From assembly GCA_019925795.1 (NCBI GenBank), contig CM034306.1:46804758-46868757 (forward strand): a stretch of DNA of 64,000 bases, read 5' to 3'. Each line of letters begins with the position of its first letter. The first letter of the stretch is position 1. Under the pieces are notes generated by a model. It was not told where the DNA came from and made no database searches. It saw only the letters and a list, made by a program, of their open reading frames with translations. The position numbers and the translations under genes were made by a program. Shown here piece by piece: positions 43,485 to 53,850 of the stretch. The DNA comes from Dendrobium chrysotoxum. Taxonomy: Eukaryota > Streptophyta > Magnoliopsida > Asparagales > Orchidaceae.

Positions 43485-45030
43485 TCATGCTGGTTCTTTC
43501 TTCTGAGTTGTTTCTTCTTTCTGTAATGCTTCCTTTTTCATCTTCCCATCAATCTGCTGCAGTGCGTCGTTCATAACTTGTTCTTCTTTGCTCTCCTCCT
43601 CAGCCATTATTGGTTTCTTCTTTGGTACTTTTGGTTCCTGTTCTTCTTTCCTCTCTTCTGTAACTATCTTTTGCTTTTCCGATGATACTAGTCCTTTATT
43701 CTTCTCTTCGGACGACTCAACAGCCATGGTCTTTGGGATCGTAAAGGAAAGGATGTTGTTCTCTAATTTCCCGCTAATCTTTTGAAAGTCTGAATCATTT
43801 GGAACGTCGCAGGAGGACTCGAACCTAGCAAATCTGTTCCTTCCCACCTGCGTTCTTCCCCGGACCGTTATCTTCCCAATATGGTCAAGTATGACATTCA
43901 AGTCCTGCTTAGTGAAAGCTTTACGGAAAGAAGAAGAAGAAGAAGAAAAATGTCGTATGGAATGATTTCACACAGTTTTCAAATTTTTTGAACGTTGTAA
44001 GAGTAATCGAGAGTAGCAAATATGTACTCACCCGTCTCCATTCTTCTTCGGACCGTTACCGTCCCATACTGCTCATCTATGCCATGTGAATCCATCATTA
44101 TAGAGACTTTAGAAAGAGAAAAAAAGAATTATTAGAGCATTAGCGTGGAAAAAACTTGGAACGGAAGATTCTGATTAATTAATCTTTTAGTTAGAATAAG
44201 AATAAGTATTGAATTTAATTTAAGATTGATGGAATATATAATTTAATTGATTAAAATTATATTATATATTTTTAAAATATATTCAATAATTTGAAGATTT
44301 ATTTTAATTAATATTTTTATAAAAATATCCTCAAATAATATTTTTCTTATTGTCTTTTTCAATGGATTGAAATTCATGAAAAATATTGATCTTCGGCTTT
44401 GCCTGAGAGAATGATTCTAAAAGAATTTTTCATGAAATTCCTAAAATAGATTTAAATTTGATTAGCATGAATTTCTTAAATTGACTAATTATTTAGTATG
44501 TTCATCTTAATATAAATTGAATAATTTTGAATTTTATTCTTATCAAAATTGGATTGAGTGATGCAAAATTTCACTAAATTTTATTACGAGGCACATACCC
44601 TAAATGTTTAAATTATTTTTGGAGAGGGTGGGACTATAAAAATTATTTGGAGAAAATTTAAGTCAAAATATCTCAATCAAATTTTAATTTTGATAAATTA
44701 AAAAAGATTTTTTTTTTTTTTGTGTTTTTTCTGATGAGTATAACACATGATAATCAATGAAATTTATATTATATTTATCTCAAAATAAAATAAAAAAAAT
44801 TAAGAATAATTATGATAAAATGAACATAATATTTTCACCTAATTTTTTTTTCTATATTAATGAAGAGATACTGAACTGAATGTTTACATATATATACCTT
44901 TGGCAAGATAGAAATGTAGAATGTAGTAAGAGGGTTCCTTCACCAATTCAGTCGTTGGATACAAGTCATCATATATGGGTTCAGGTAATAATGGATTTGT
45001 TGCCCTTTGAACAACACTCTTCGAATGCAT
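43485..45030 (-). CDS. HSP20-like protein (RTM2-like), two exons
   Basis: Exon 1 runs from the ATG at 45030-45028 to 44898 and ends AAAG before GTATAT. Exon 2 runs from 43918 (after an AG at 43920-43919) to a TGA at 43487-43485. The joined frame gives 188 residues. Residues 18-70 follow the N-terminal part of RTM2-like alpha-crystallin proteins (PIYDDLYPTTELV, a LxxFYLAKAF in place of the usual LPGF, KITVRG). The second half of the domain follows (NRFARFESSCDVP, KLENNILSFTIPK), then a Lys/Glu-rich tail. Small heat shock proteins bind unfolded proteins. RTM2-like members often have a membrane anchor, not seen here. The frame after the TGA stays open to 43353 with more Lys/Glu sequence, so the stop may be a truncation. 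Expression is not shown. Confidence 0.7.
44032..44106 (-). other. Possible 75-bp cassette exon duplicated from exon 2 of the HSP20-like gene
   Basis: Inside the intron the segment begins after CTTTCTAAAG and ends before GTGAGT, a strong donor. It is 75 bp (25 codons) and enters and leaves in the same phase as the intron. Its middle, GGGACGGTAACGGTCCGAAG, closely matches GGGAAGATAACGGTCCGGGG in exon 2 (near 43877-43858). The reading gives YGTVTVRRR beside GKITVRGR of exon 2. Confidence 0.6.
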
Positions 45031-45419
45031 TTTAAATATAGGGAGGAATAATAGTATTTAAGATGCTTATATTTTATTTCTATTACTTGGGATGTTCCCT
45101 TATTTATATCCATGCATGGTTTTCTTTAGGGATGATTTACACTTCAAGCTATGCCTAGTTTTGCTCTTGAGTTAATGGTTATCTTGCGGCCTCTTTATTC
45201 CATGTGGGAGACAAGAGAGGAGAAGGTAAAGTTTCCTTGTGTTACAAAGCTCCTTAAGTGAAGACATTCTCTTTTAGGGGTGTTTGGTATCCTATTTTAG
45301 GTAGAATTTAAGAAAAATGTAAGAAAGTATCTTGCCAAATATTTTTTTAGAAGTTTAAGTATTATTATTCGGATAACTTTTTTTTCCAATTCTATATATT
45401 ATTGACTAAAATTATGGTT
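45031..45419. other. Upstream region of the HSP20-like gene
   Basis: AT-rich, no clear TATA box chosen. GGGGTGTTTGGTATCC at 45277-45292 looks like one end of a Tourist-like MITE, without a second end nearby. Confidence 0.45.
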
Positions 45420-46724
45420 TTAATTACGAATTACGTATATTTGGCATGAAGGCAATAATTGTGTTGATTGGCTTGCAAAGTTAGGTCTAAGATTGCTACT
45501 TCTCTCTACTTTGATAATAACTCTATCTTGGGATGCTCAGAGGCATGATCAGAATGAATAGTATGAGAATTCCTTATATTAGAATTTGATGTCATTTCCT
45601 ATTTTAGTTTTGGTGATTCCCTTGTTGCTTTATGGTTTATCATGTTGTATGTGATGGTGTCTCCTCATCATTCTTTGCTAGTTTTTCCCTTTATTTGTGT
45701 CTTTCCCTGTTTTGTCTTGCTGCGTTGATCTTTTGCAGCAGCTTCTATTTTTTGGGGAGTTGGTAGGTTTTATGTTCTTCTAGATGGTGGCGTTGTGTTT
45801 TTCTTGCAGTGAGTGGTTGCATTGCAACTGTTAACAGTTAGATGTTTTTGTTTCCTTTTTCTCTTTGTGCATTGTCTTTGATCTTCTTTGGGGGCTTGTA
45901 TTGTTATGTAGGTGCCTCTGTTGGGTTGGGTGTTACTGGGTTGTTTGCTGGTAGGATTGCAGTTTGGGTGATTAAGGGATTTCTGTTTCTCCTGTGGGTT
46001 TGGTGTTGTTGTCTTCTATGGTTCTTGTGATGTGGGTTTGTTTTCTCATAGCCCTATTTGTTTTTGGTTTTTGGGGTGTTTTTTATTCCTTCTTTGATCG
46101 AATGATCTCTCGGGCTTAGTCTACTCTGGTGTTGTTTTTTGTTGTTGGTTTTTTATGGGTTGAGTCTTTGTTTTTTTTTTTTTAGTTTTGTTTTTGTTTT
46201 TGCAGGTTTCTAGTCACTCTCCTTTGGTTGTTGGTGATTGGTGCCTACTAATCCTCCATTGCTTTAGGTGTTTGAGCATCTCAATTTCCTTTTGTATAGC
46301 TTTTTGGTTGCAGGTGTTCTTTGGTTCTTCTAGCCTTGGACTGATTTATTCTTGTAACTGGTGCTCGCATTATAAATGATGGTCATGTTTCTTGGCTCCT
46401 GGTGTGCTTAATGTTTTCTATGCTCACCGTCGATTCTCATTTGTGCTTGATCTCATCTATTTATTTGGACTATTTTCATCTTCTTGTTCATGCATTCTCA
46501 TTTTTATTGTCTTTTTTTAGGAGATGGCTCCTTGCCTCCCGTAGAATTTTCCTAGGTTTTTTATTCATTATACTTAGATGGGATATTTGGCTCCTAGGGT
46601 TTATTTTTCTTTTTGATTGTAGCTCTTTTTAGCTGTAGTGAGCATTTAATCTCTTTTAAAGACATGTAATTCTATTTTATGTTAAAGTGTAGGTCCATTG
46701 GTGGGTTCTATTAAAAAAAAAAAG
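45420..46724 (+). mobile_element. 5'-truncated LINE, 3' end with poly(A)
   Basis: Near 45445-45485 the reading HEGNNCVDWLAKLG is the C-terminal helix of the LINE RNase H. It is followed by about 1.2 kb of T/G-rich untranslated sequence and an A-run at 46713-46723. This is the usual shape of a 5'-truncated plant LINE. The left boundary is uncertain, and no target duplication was confirmed. Confidence 0.6.
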
Positions 46725-47099
46725 AAAGAAATTTTTTTTCTCTTTCTCATAAGTCAAATAATATGTTGATATGTATCAATCCACAAATGCCTTATATTAG
46801 GATAATAACAACCAATCAAAAAATGAATAGGGGATATTAACCAACTTTTGATCATGTTATATGAATTACTTTTCTATTTCAAGATTGGGGGTATAATCAA
46901 GCTGTGTCTAGCCAAGTCGAGTATGTCATGGATAAGACTTGGGTTGATCATATTATAAGTTGTTCATGTTCAATTTGCGCTCGAGCTATATTTTCACATG
47001 TATTTTTTCATATTTGGCTTGCTTAAAAATTATAATAATCATATTTGACTTGTACTTGCTTTATCAAAATTAGTTGAGTAAATACTTTAACAAGTTAAT
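46725..47099. other. AT-rich spacer
   Basis: No gene was recognised. The part at 46915-47105 has loosely repeated GCTCGAGC-, CTTGCTT- and AAGCAAGC-like words similar in kind to 5560-5780. Confidence 0.45.
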
Positions 47100-47610
47100 A
47101 AGCAAGCTGGGATATCAAAAATTTTGTTTCTAATTGGGAGGTGGGTGAAATTAATTTTGGTAATGAGGACTATTCTTATACTGAAAGGGATAAATTGGAT
47201 GACCTCAACTTAGTTAATGTTGCCAAAGATGATGGTCTTTGGGAACCCTCTAGGAGGAAAAAAATAATAATAATAGGGAAAAAAATCTTTCTTTATCCTT
47301 TGATGTTAGATTGACAAGATCCAATGCTATTTCCAAATATGTTTAATATGTTTAGTTATATGATTTGAAATATTAAGGGTGTTGGCAAGCTTGATACTCA
47401 TATTTGAATTCATAATTTATGCAGGATTCATAACATCTCTTTTTCAGCTCTATTGGAGCTCTTGGTTGGGGCTTCTAATATTTTAATTTGTCAAAGATAA
47501 TTGAGTTTTAATTGTTCCTATGCTAACGTATATGGTAAATTTTGGGGAAGAGTGATATTAACTTTACAATTCTTGGTGCCTTTGACCAAATTCTTCATTG
47601 TAACTTCAAT
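47100..47610 (+). pseudogene. LINE fragment: end of ORF1 and start of endonuclease
   Basis: Near 47365-47440 the frames give DLKYWNIRGVGKLDTH-like and HNISFSALLELLVGAS fragments, as at the start of LINE ORF2 endonucleases. An acidic stretch with LWEPSRRKK (about 47235-47260) would be the ORF1 end. The fragment is cut at about 47610 by the LINE on the other strand. Confidence 0.55.
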
Positions 47611-48760
47611 ATTTTATTTTATTTTATTTTTTGAGAAAACCCACGGTGGGGCTTATGCGTTAATATAAAAACGGAGTTACAAAATCCTTAAAGACAACCT
47701 TCAGCCCACTAATGCTCGAACGAGCAACAAAAATCACAATCCAAAGAAAACCTATAAGTCGATGGTTCTTTACACTAAAAGGTACAAGAAAACCTAATAT
47801 CATTCTACATAAAAGAAAGACAAATAATAAAGCATTTAGCTCAATCTTTCTCGAAAAAAATACCAATCTTCACAGCAACCCCATTCATCCAAAAAACCTG
47901 TTAAAATAAGGAACTACATCAAAGAAACAAAAGCAGCAGAATATAGGAATAACATTAAGAATTAACATTCCATGTAACAAGTAGGCCATAAAAGAAATAG
48001 ATGCCATACTTTAAATTGTTTCATTTAAATGGCAATATTCTCATTTACAGGTGTATATACTCAAAACCAATAATAGAAACCCATCGAGCCACATAGTCAC
48101 ACTACGCACCAAGTATCCAAGATCAGATAGAGATCAAATTATACGATTTATAATTTAATGTAGAGATCAAAATTCCAATTCAACCCAAAAGAAATAATGA
48201 TAATGTAGATACAACCAATATTATAAACCCAATTAAGCAAAAACAAAAACCCAATGATAATCAGCCAATTCATCCACTCCCACCTTCCACCCGATAAGGG
48301 GAAAAAGGCAAGATGAGCAGCACGAGAAATAATGGCCATAATTCAAAGAATGCCAAACACTGCCAATAGACTTTAAACAATAAATCACTTTAAACAGCTG
48401 AAGATCAAAAATAAAAAACCCATCTTGAAACACACAGCAGAGAACAGACCACGGTCCATACCAAAAGAACCAATAGCTAGACTCTGACATAAGGAAAACC
48501 GAGCTTGTCTAATCTAATAGTGCCTTTAAAAAAATTAGGTAATGAATATAAGAAATATCAATGAGAAAATCCATATTACAACCATGATTAGCTAACCAAT
48601 CAGCATAAACATTACCTTCTCGATAGATGTGAGTTAATTTAACATTGAACAAAAGAAGAAATTGCTTAATTTCCCTTAAAATGTAGAAAATTTCAGGGTT
48701 GCAAACCTTATCACCCTCATCTTTTAAGCAAAATATCATATACAAAGCATCAACCTTAGG
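47611..48760 (-). mobile_element. 5'-truncated LINE with a TAAAA-type tail
   Basis: The minus-strand 3' end is a run of AAAAT units (ATTTT repeats at 47610-47632 on the plus strand), preceded by TATTAACGCATAAGCCCCAC, a frequent 3' end in plant LINEs. RNase H end residues (KLTHIYREGNVYADWLANHGCN) lie at 48660-48575. The 5' break, near 48750, meets the CTAGACC repeat block. The insertion sits in the plus-strand LINE fragment to its left. Confidence 0.65.
48509..48745 (-). pseudogene. LINE RNase H, C-terminal part
   Basis: The frame holds EIFYILREIKQFLLLFNVKLTHIYREGNVYADWL, matching the last strand and helix of plant LINE RNase H, where the His and following Asn-Ala-Asp region help catalysis. 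The front half of the domain with the first catalytic residues is absent. Confidence 0.7.
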
Positions 48761-49330
48761 ATCAGTTCAAATCTTAGGTCACTCTAGAATCCAGATCAAT
48801 TTTGACTCTAAATTAATTTTAACACCAGATCAGTCTAATATCTAGACTAATCCAGACCCTAAGGATTTCTAGACCTTAGGGTTCTTCTAGATAAATCTAG
48901 ACCTTATGATCTATATAGATCCTATGATTCTTCTAGACTCCAGACCCTAGGATTTTTCTAGACCATAGGATTCCTTCAGACTTCAGGCCCTAGGATCAAA
49001 TCTAGATCCTATGATTTTTCCAGACTCTAGCCCTAGGATCTAGTCTAGACCCTAGGATCAATCTATATCCCAGATTTATTCAAACTCAATACCAGTTTAA
49101 ATCCCAGAGTCAACCCAGACCTTAAGATCAACCCACACTTTAGGATCTACCCTGGATCAATCCAAACTCTAGGATATGTCCCGACCCTAGATCTATCTAG
49201 ACCTTAGGATCAACCTATATTTTACGTCAATTCAAACCTCAAATCAACCCTTATTTCAAGCTAATCTAAACCTCAAATCTATTCAAACTTCAATTATTTC
49301 CTGATTTCAAATCTATCCTGATCCTAACTT
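48760..49330. repeat. Degenerate CTAGACC/TAGGATC short-period repeats (block 1)
   Basis: Words such as TCTAGACC, CCTAGGATC and TTCTAGAC recur every 15-40 bp with many variants. The same type of block begins the giant LTR at 51745 and 62940. Here the LTR terminus TGTTGACCTC is missing, because the LINE breakpoint precedes it. Confidence 0.85.
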
Positions 49331-50227
49331 TAGCTTCAAATCTCAGTCAATCCAATCTAATCCTCATCAAATTCAATTCCACTTTTTAACTCAATCTTCA
49401 TTTTAAACTCCAATCCAACTTTCAATCACCTTCAATTCTACAACTTCCAATCATTATCAATCAATCCATCTCATCAACCATAATCAATCAATGATCTAAG
49501 ACCAATATTTCAATCAAACACCAATCAATCAGATTTTAATCTTCTAACCTCCAGCCTCAAATCTCCAACCAAATCATTATTGTCAAGACAATCAATCATT
49601 CAATCTAGCTCATAATCAACCTCATCGATCTTTTTTTAAAATTAATATTGAACCGCATCAATTTAATTAAGGTCAATTTGATTACACACTTTAAATTTGA
49701 GAATATCTAGTTAAATTCGACTCAATTTAAATATTTTTCACCTTGACGCCCTCGTTGATTATGAATTTGAGTCAATTGATTGTTATCTTATGTTGAGTGA
49801 AACTTAAGTTAATCAAAACACATCAAACTTTTGTCAAATAAATTTAATCAAGTGCCTTTGAGATGATTTGATTCAATTTTGACAAAATTTTATCCTCAAT
49901 TGCTTCAATTGACTCAATTTAACATGTCTTAGCTTAATCAAAATCTAATTAACATCAATTAATATTAATTAATCTTGAATAATTAATTTACAATATAAAG
50001 TCTAAAAAACTTTGATGTTTTATCCATCTTCTTATTTCAAATTGATGCTCAAATATCCTTCAAGACTCAAATATATTTTAGCCCTTAATCTCTCAAAAAT
50101 CAAGTACTTTCTATCTACCATTGGATTAGAATGATGAAAGGGCATGATTGTCTTTTAAGATTATTTTTAGGTATTCAAGAGGGGAGATGGGTATGCTGCT
50201 AGGTTTGGTTCTCACGCCTTCACTCCC
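49331..50227. other. CAATC/TCAATT-rich degenerate sequence, no gene
   Basis: Loose repeats of ATCAATC, TCAATTTAA and TTAATCAA dominate. This may be the continuation of an older copy of the giant LTR family. No ORF or terminal repeat was seen. Confidence 0.5.
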
Positions 50228-50234
50228 ATAAGCA

Positions 50235-50401
50235 GGAAAAATTATTCTGTCCAGTGTCCGAACGTATTCGAAGTCCAATAAAAATGGACCATGTCCTATA
50301 CCGAGCTCGGTACTGAGCCGCGGTCGTACCGCTCGGTACCGCTAAAATATCGAGCATACCGGGCGTCTGAATGCGTCCGGTTCGAACAGAATAATTTTTC
50401 C
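50235..50401. mobile_element. MITE, 167 bp, with perfect 16-bp inverted ends
   Basis: The ends GGAAAAATTATTCTGT and ACAGAATAATTTTTCC are perfect inverted repeats, and similarity continues inward (GTCCGAACG / CGTCCGGTTCGAAC). The flanks ATAAGCA (50228-50234 and 50402-50408) are a 7-bp direct repeat, or 8 if the next G is counted. The interior has GC-rich self-complementary words (CCGAGCTCGG, CCGCGG). Superfamily is uncertain, with hAT-like size of target duplication. Confidence 0.85.
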
Positions 50402-51000
50402 ATAAGCAGCCACCCCTGGATATGTTCTCCCTCTGATTCTCACGAGAGATCTCTCTCTCACCCGTTCTTAAAGTTACTAGGGCCGGCCAAGAGATAAAGA
50501 GAGCCATCTACCTCACGATTCCCATCCCTCTCATGCCTTTAAGAAACAACTCTCTCTTCTTCTCAATCCATCCAAACAAGAGGAAGAGTAAGAAGGTCTA
50601 TTCAAAGGTCTGGCTACCTCTCTCCTTGTACAACAAATTTTGGTCAGCTTGTATAACAAATTTTGATCAAGATAGAGAGCTACTGGCTGGGAAATTTGTT
50701 CAGGGGGGGCGGGGGGGAGATTCTACGATCCGTCCATACACAGAAGCAGCCGCCCCTTTGGAGAGACCTCTTTCTACACATTTTCGAAGCTACTAGGGCT
50801 GGCCGTCATTCCCTCATACAGCTGCTCCTTTGCAATCCAGGTTATTCTCACAAGCAGTTGCCCCTTAGAGGGAACTCCTTCACATTTTTGGAGCTGCTAG
50901 GGATGGCCAGCTTCAAGGCCTCTCTCATACCGTCCCTTTTATGCCATTATCTGTCCAAGCAAGAGGAAGAATTACCAAAACATTCAGCCTTAGTCTCTTC
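50402..51000 (+). repeat. Degenerate repeated block with AGCAGCCRCCCCT and CTAGGGCTGGCC motifs
   Basis: Three related segments start near 50405, 50744 and 50852. Each goes from AAGCAGCC/GTTGCCCC through a CTC-rich part to GCTACTAGGGCTGGCC or a close variant. The word AAGAGGAAGA after CCAAACAAG recurs at 50575 and 50955. The first copy carries the MITE just before it. The nature is unknown; a transcript leader of a retrotransposon or an old gene are both possible. Confidence 0.55.
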
Positions 51001-51154
51001 ACTAGCCTTCCTGAACTAAATCCTCCTTTCTTGATCCATTCTTATTCAAAGAGAAGAATTAATCTATTCTAAGAGAAGGGCTGCAGGAAGACTGAATCGA
51101 TCCACCTAAGAGCAGTGGTTTGTGCGATCCAGATAAGGAGATCTAATCATTTGA

Positions 51155-51457
51155 GAGGTTGAAAAGGTCATTAATGCAGGCGCACGGTCTCTTAGACTGA
51201 TATTCCAATCAAAGCTTGCACCCAAATATAACGTCCTTCAGAATAAGAACATGATGTTTCAGCTTTCATTCCTCAATAGCAATAATAAGAATGCGATTGA
51301 ACTTGCTATTAGGATCATTGCACACTCCTATGACAAAAATGTGGAATAGGAAATGGCACTTGAGATGCTTTTGCTCTGCAACATTGCAACTAGAGATGAA
51401 TCTCATAAAGAAAATAAGGATCAGTTCCTCAAAGCAGTAGCCAATCAATCCTATTAA
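51155..51457 (+). pseudogene. Unidentified coding-like fragment, one in-frame TAG
   Basis: A frame of 100 codons ending in TAA (51455-51457) has a single TAG at 51346-51348. Its composition is unlike the neighbourhood: EVEKVINAGARSL, then MMFQLSFLNSNNKNAIELAI and ALEMLLLCNIATRDE. I do not recognise the family. No start ATG precedes it in frame, so it could be an exon remnant. It may also be chance, since long open frames do occur in this AT-poor segment. Confidence 0.25.
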
Positions 51458-51719
51458 AGAAAATTTTGAGATAACTGATGGGATTAAAAGTTGAGTAAAG
51501 TTAATTACACTTTACGATATCTATTCTTTATTCTTTTATTATTTTTTTAAATGATATGGTTCTGATAATAATTATAGTTGTTATTAATATTACTAATTTG
51601 TTTTAAGTATTCTTATTTCTATGTGATGATCATAATTGTTTGAACCTTACAACAAATTCATTGAGAGTAAATAAGTTAGCTTTTGGCCTTCACTCAGTTT
51701 TAAGATTGCCATTTTGCTA
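51458..51719. other. AT-rich spacer before the giant LTR
   Basis: Nothing recognised. Confidence 0.5.
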
Positions 51720-51744
51720 TGTTGACCTCATTTTTGTATGAGGT

Positions 51745-52620
51745 CAGTAGGATCAATCCAGACCTTAGGATCATTCCAATCCTTAGGATTTAATCCTGAC
51801 CCTAGGATCAATCTGATCTTAGATCAATCCAGATCTCAATATAATTTTAGCCTCTAATTAATCTAGATCTTAGTTCAATCTAGATTCAATTTCCAGACTT
51901 ATCTAGGACTTTAAGACCTAGCTTAGATCTTAGGATTTCTATATCCTAAGATGCCTCTAGATCCTAAGGTTCCTCTAGATAATAGGATTTCTAGATTTTA
52001 GGGTTATTCTAGACCCTAGACCCTAGGATACTCCTAAACTTTAAACCTCAGGATTTCTTAGACTCTAGAGTCTCCTAGAATTCAAACTCTAAGATCCCCC
52101 TAAATTTCATTCCATAGGATCTGTTCTAGACCCTAGGATTCCTTTAAATTCTTCCAGTTCCCAGGATCTACTCTAAACCCTAGGATTCTTCTAGCTCTTA
52201 GACTTTAAAAATCCTAAATCTTAGGATCATTCTAGAATCCAAAGTTTTAGGATATTCCCTAGATTCCAGATCCCAAGATCTATTCCAGATCCTGGGATTC
52301 TTCTAGACTCTAAATTCTTAGATCTACCCAGACTCTAAATCAGTCTAGGTCTTAGGTTTCTCCTAGACCTCAGATTTATCTAGACCCTAGGATCTTCCTA
52401 GAATCTAGACTTTAGGATCTATTCTAGATCTTAAGAACCTTCTAAATCCCAGACTTTAGGGTTTCCTAAACTCTAGGAGTTTCCTAGACTTCAGTCCTTA
52501 GGATCTACTCTGGACCTTAGGATTTCCTTAGATCAATATTAAGTTTTAGGATTCTCCTAGACCTTAGATCTATCCAGACCTCAAATCTATTCAAACTCTA
52601 GAACAACCCAGACTTTAATC
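51745..52620. repeat. CTAGACC/TAGGATC short-period repeats (block 2)
   Basis: Degenerate units built on TCTAGACC-TAGGATC with a period of about 15-40 bp follow directly after the LTR start. The other LTR copy has a shorter block (62940-63480), which shows that unit number changes. Confidence 0.88.
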
Positions 52621-53174
52621 CATATCCTCAATTCAAACCTTGAGCAAAATCCATAATTCAATCCAGTTCAAAATCCAAACTCTAGTTCAAACCTTGATTC
52701 TACCTTTGATCAAACTTTAATCCTATCCTATCATTTATGATCTCTAAATGATCATGAATGATTTGGGTAATTCATATACAATCATTCAAATTCAAATTCC
52801 AATTTAAATCCAGATTTCCAGACTCAATTCTAAGGCTGAAGGTCTAAGTCCTGAAAGCCTTTTCCAGTGAATCTTTGAACATTTCAAAACCCTAACAAAT
52901 GACCTCTGATTCAAGGTCTATCAGTTTCACACTGATGTGACATATCTCTAGAGGCAACCCTCCAAATTTAAGCTCATTCTGAGGTCTCTAACCCCAGAAA
53001 TTGAATTGAAATCCAAAGGCTGTAAAACCTTCAAATATTTACAGTCTATGCCACTAGACCTGCCATCCAGTGGATCCTGACCTTGGAGCCTTCTCCAAAC
53101 CCTCAAATCACTTCCAGACCCTTGAATATAACCCATTGAGCATTAAACTGCATTTTGTTGGACTCAATTTGACC

Positions 53175-53850
53175 CCTAGTTGACCAGGGATCAAAATGAC
53201 CAAAATACCCCTTAAGGGTTCAAATGCACTTTTCAAACTATATGACCTCCAAATTGTTTGGAACCACTTCCAACAATTTTCAAACATCAAACCAAACCTG
53301 TTGAACCCACTTCTAGCCCCTGGGTCAACCTGGTTGACCAAGTCAACCTGGGTTGACCAAATAGGCCTTTATGGGTCAAAACAGGTTATTTTGACCAAAT
53401 GACCTCCTCAGACCTTGGGACCATCACCATTGGTCTCCAAATATCAAACCAAATCTATTGAGCCTATTTCCAGATCCTGGACCCACCTGGTTGACCAAGT
53501 CAACCAGGGTTGACCTAAAAGGCCCATTAAGGGCCCAAATAGGTCAAGTTGACCAAATGACTTCTCCAGATCTTGAGACCACCATCAGTAGACTCAGAAT
53601 ATCATTCTGAACTGGTTGGACCCAATTCCTGACCTTGGGTCAACCTGGTTGACCAAGTCAACACAGTTGACCCATTAAGCCCATTAAGGGCCCAAACATG
53701 TCATTTGATCTAAATGACCATTTCAGACCTTGAGATCACCTCCACCAGACCTCATTTATCATTTCAAATCTATTTAGCTCAACCCCTGACCCTGGGTCAG
53801 CCTGGTTGACCAAGTCAACCTAGGTTGACTAGATCAACCCTTAAACTTTT
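53175..53850. repeat. Tandem array of ~157-bp units, rich in TTGAC cores
   Basis: CTGGTTGACCAAGTCAAC is found with its TGGTTGACC at 53331, 53488, 53646 and 53803, that is, at intervals of 157, 158 and 157 bp. Each unit contains CAGACCTTG-GACCA, CCATTAAGGGCCCAAA or variants and a GGTTGACC-AAGTCAACC near-palindrome. A more diverged first unit starts near 53175, and its counterpart in the other LTR begins near 63902. Confidence 0.88.

Noticed and set aside
45277..45292. Second Tourist-like MITE starting GGGGTGTTTGGTATCC
   Set aside because: No complementary end within a plausible distance.
45842..46632. Several plus-strand frames rich in Phe/Leu/Cys that look like membrane proteins
   Set aside because: They come from the T/G-rich 3' untranslated region of a LINE. 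No conserved motif was found.
52948..53136. Minus-strand open frame with a similar partner at 63680-63934
   Set aside because: Both lie at the same place in the two LTR copies. Base identity and not coding constraint explains the similarity.
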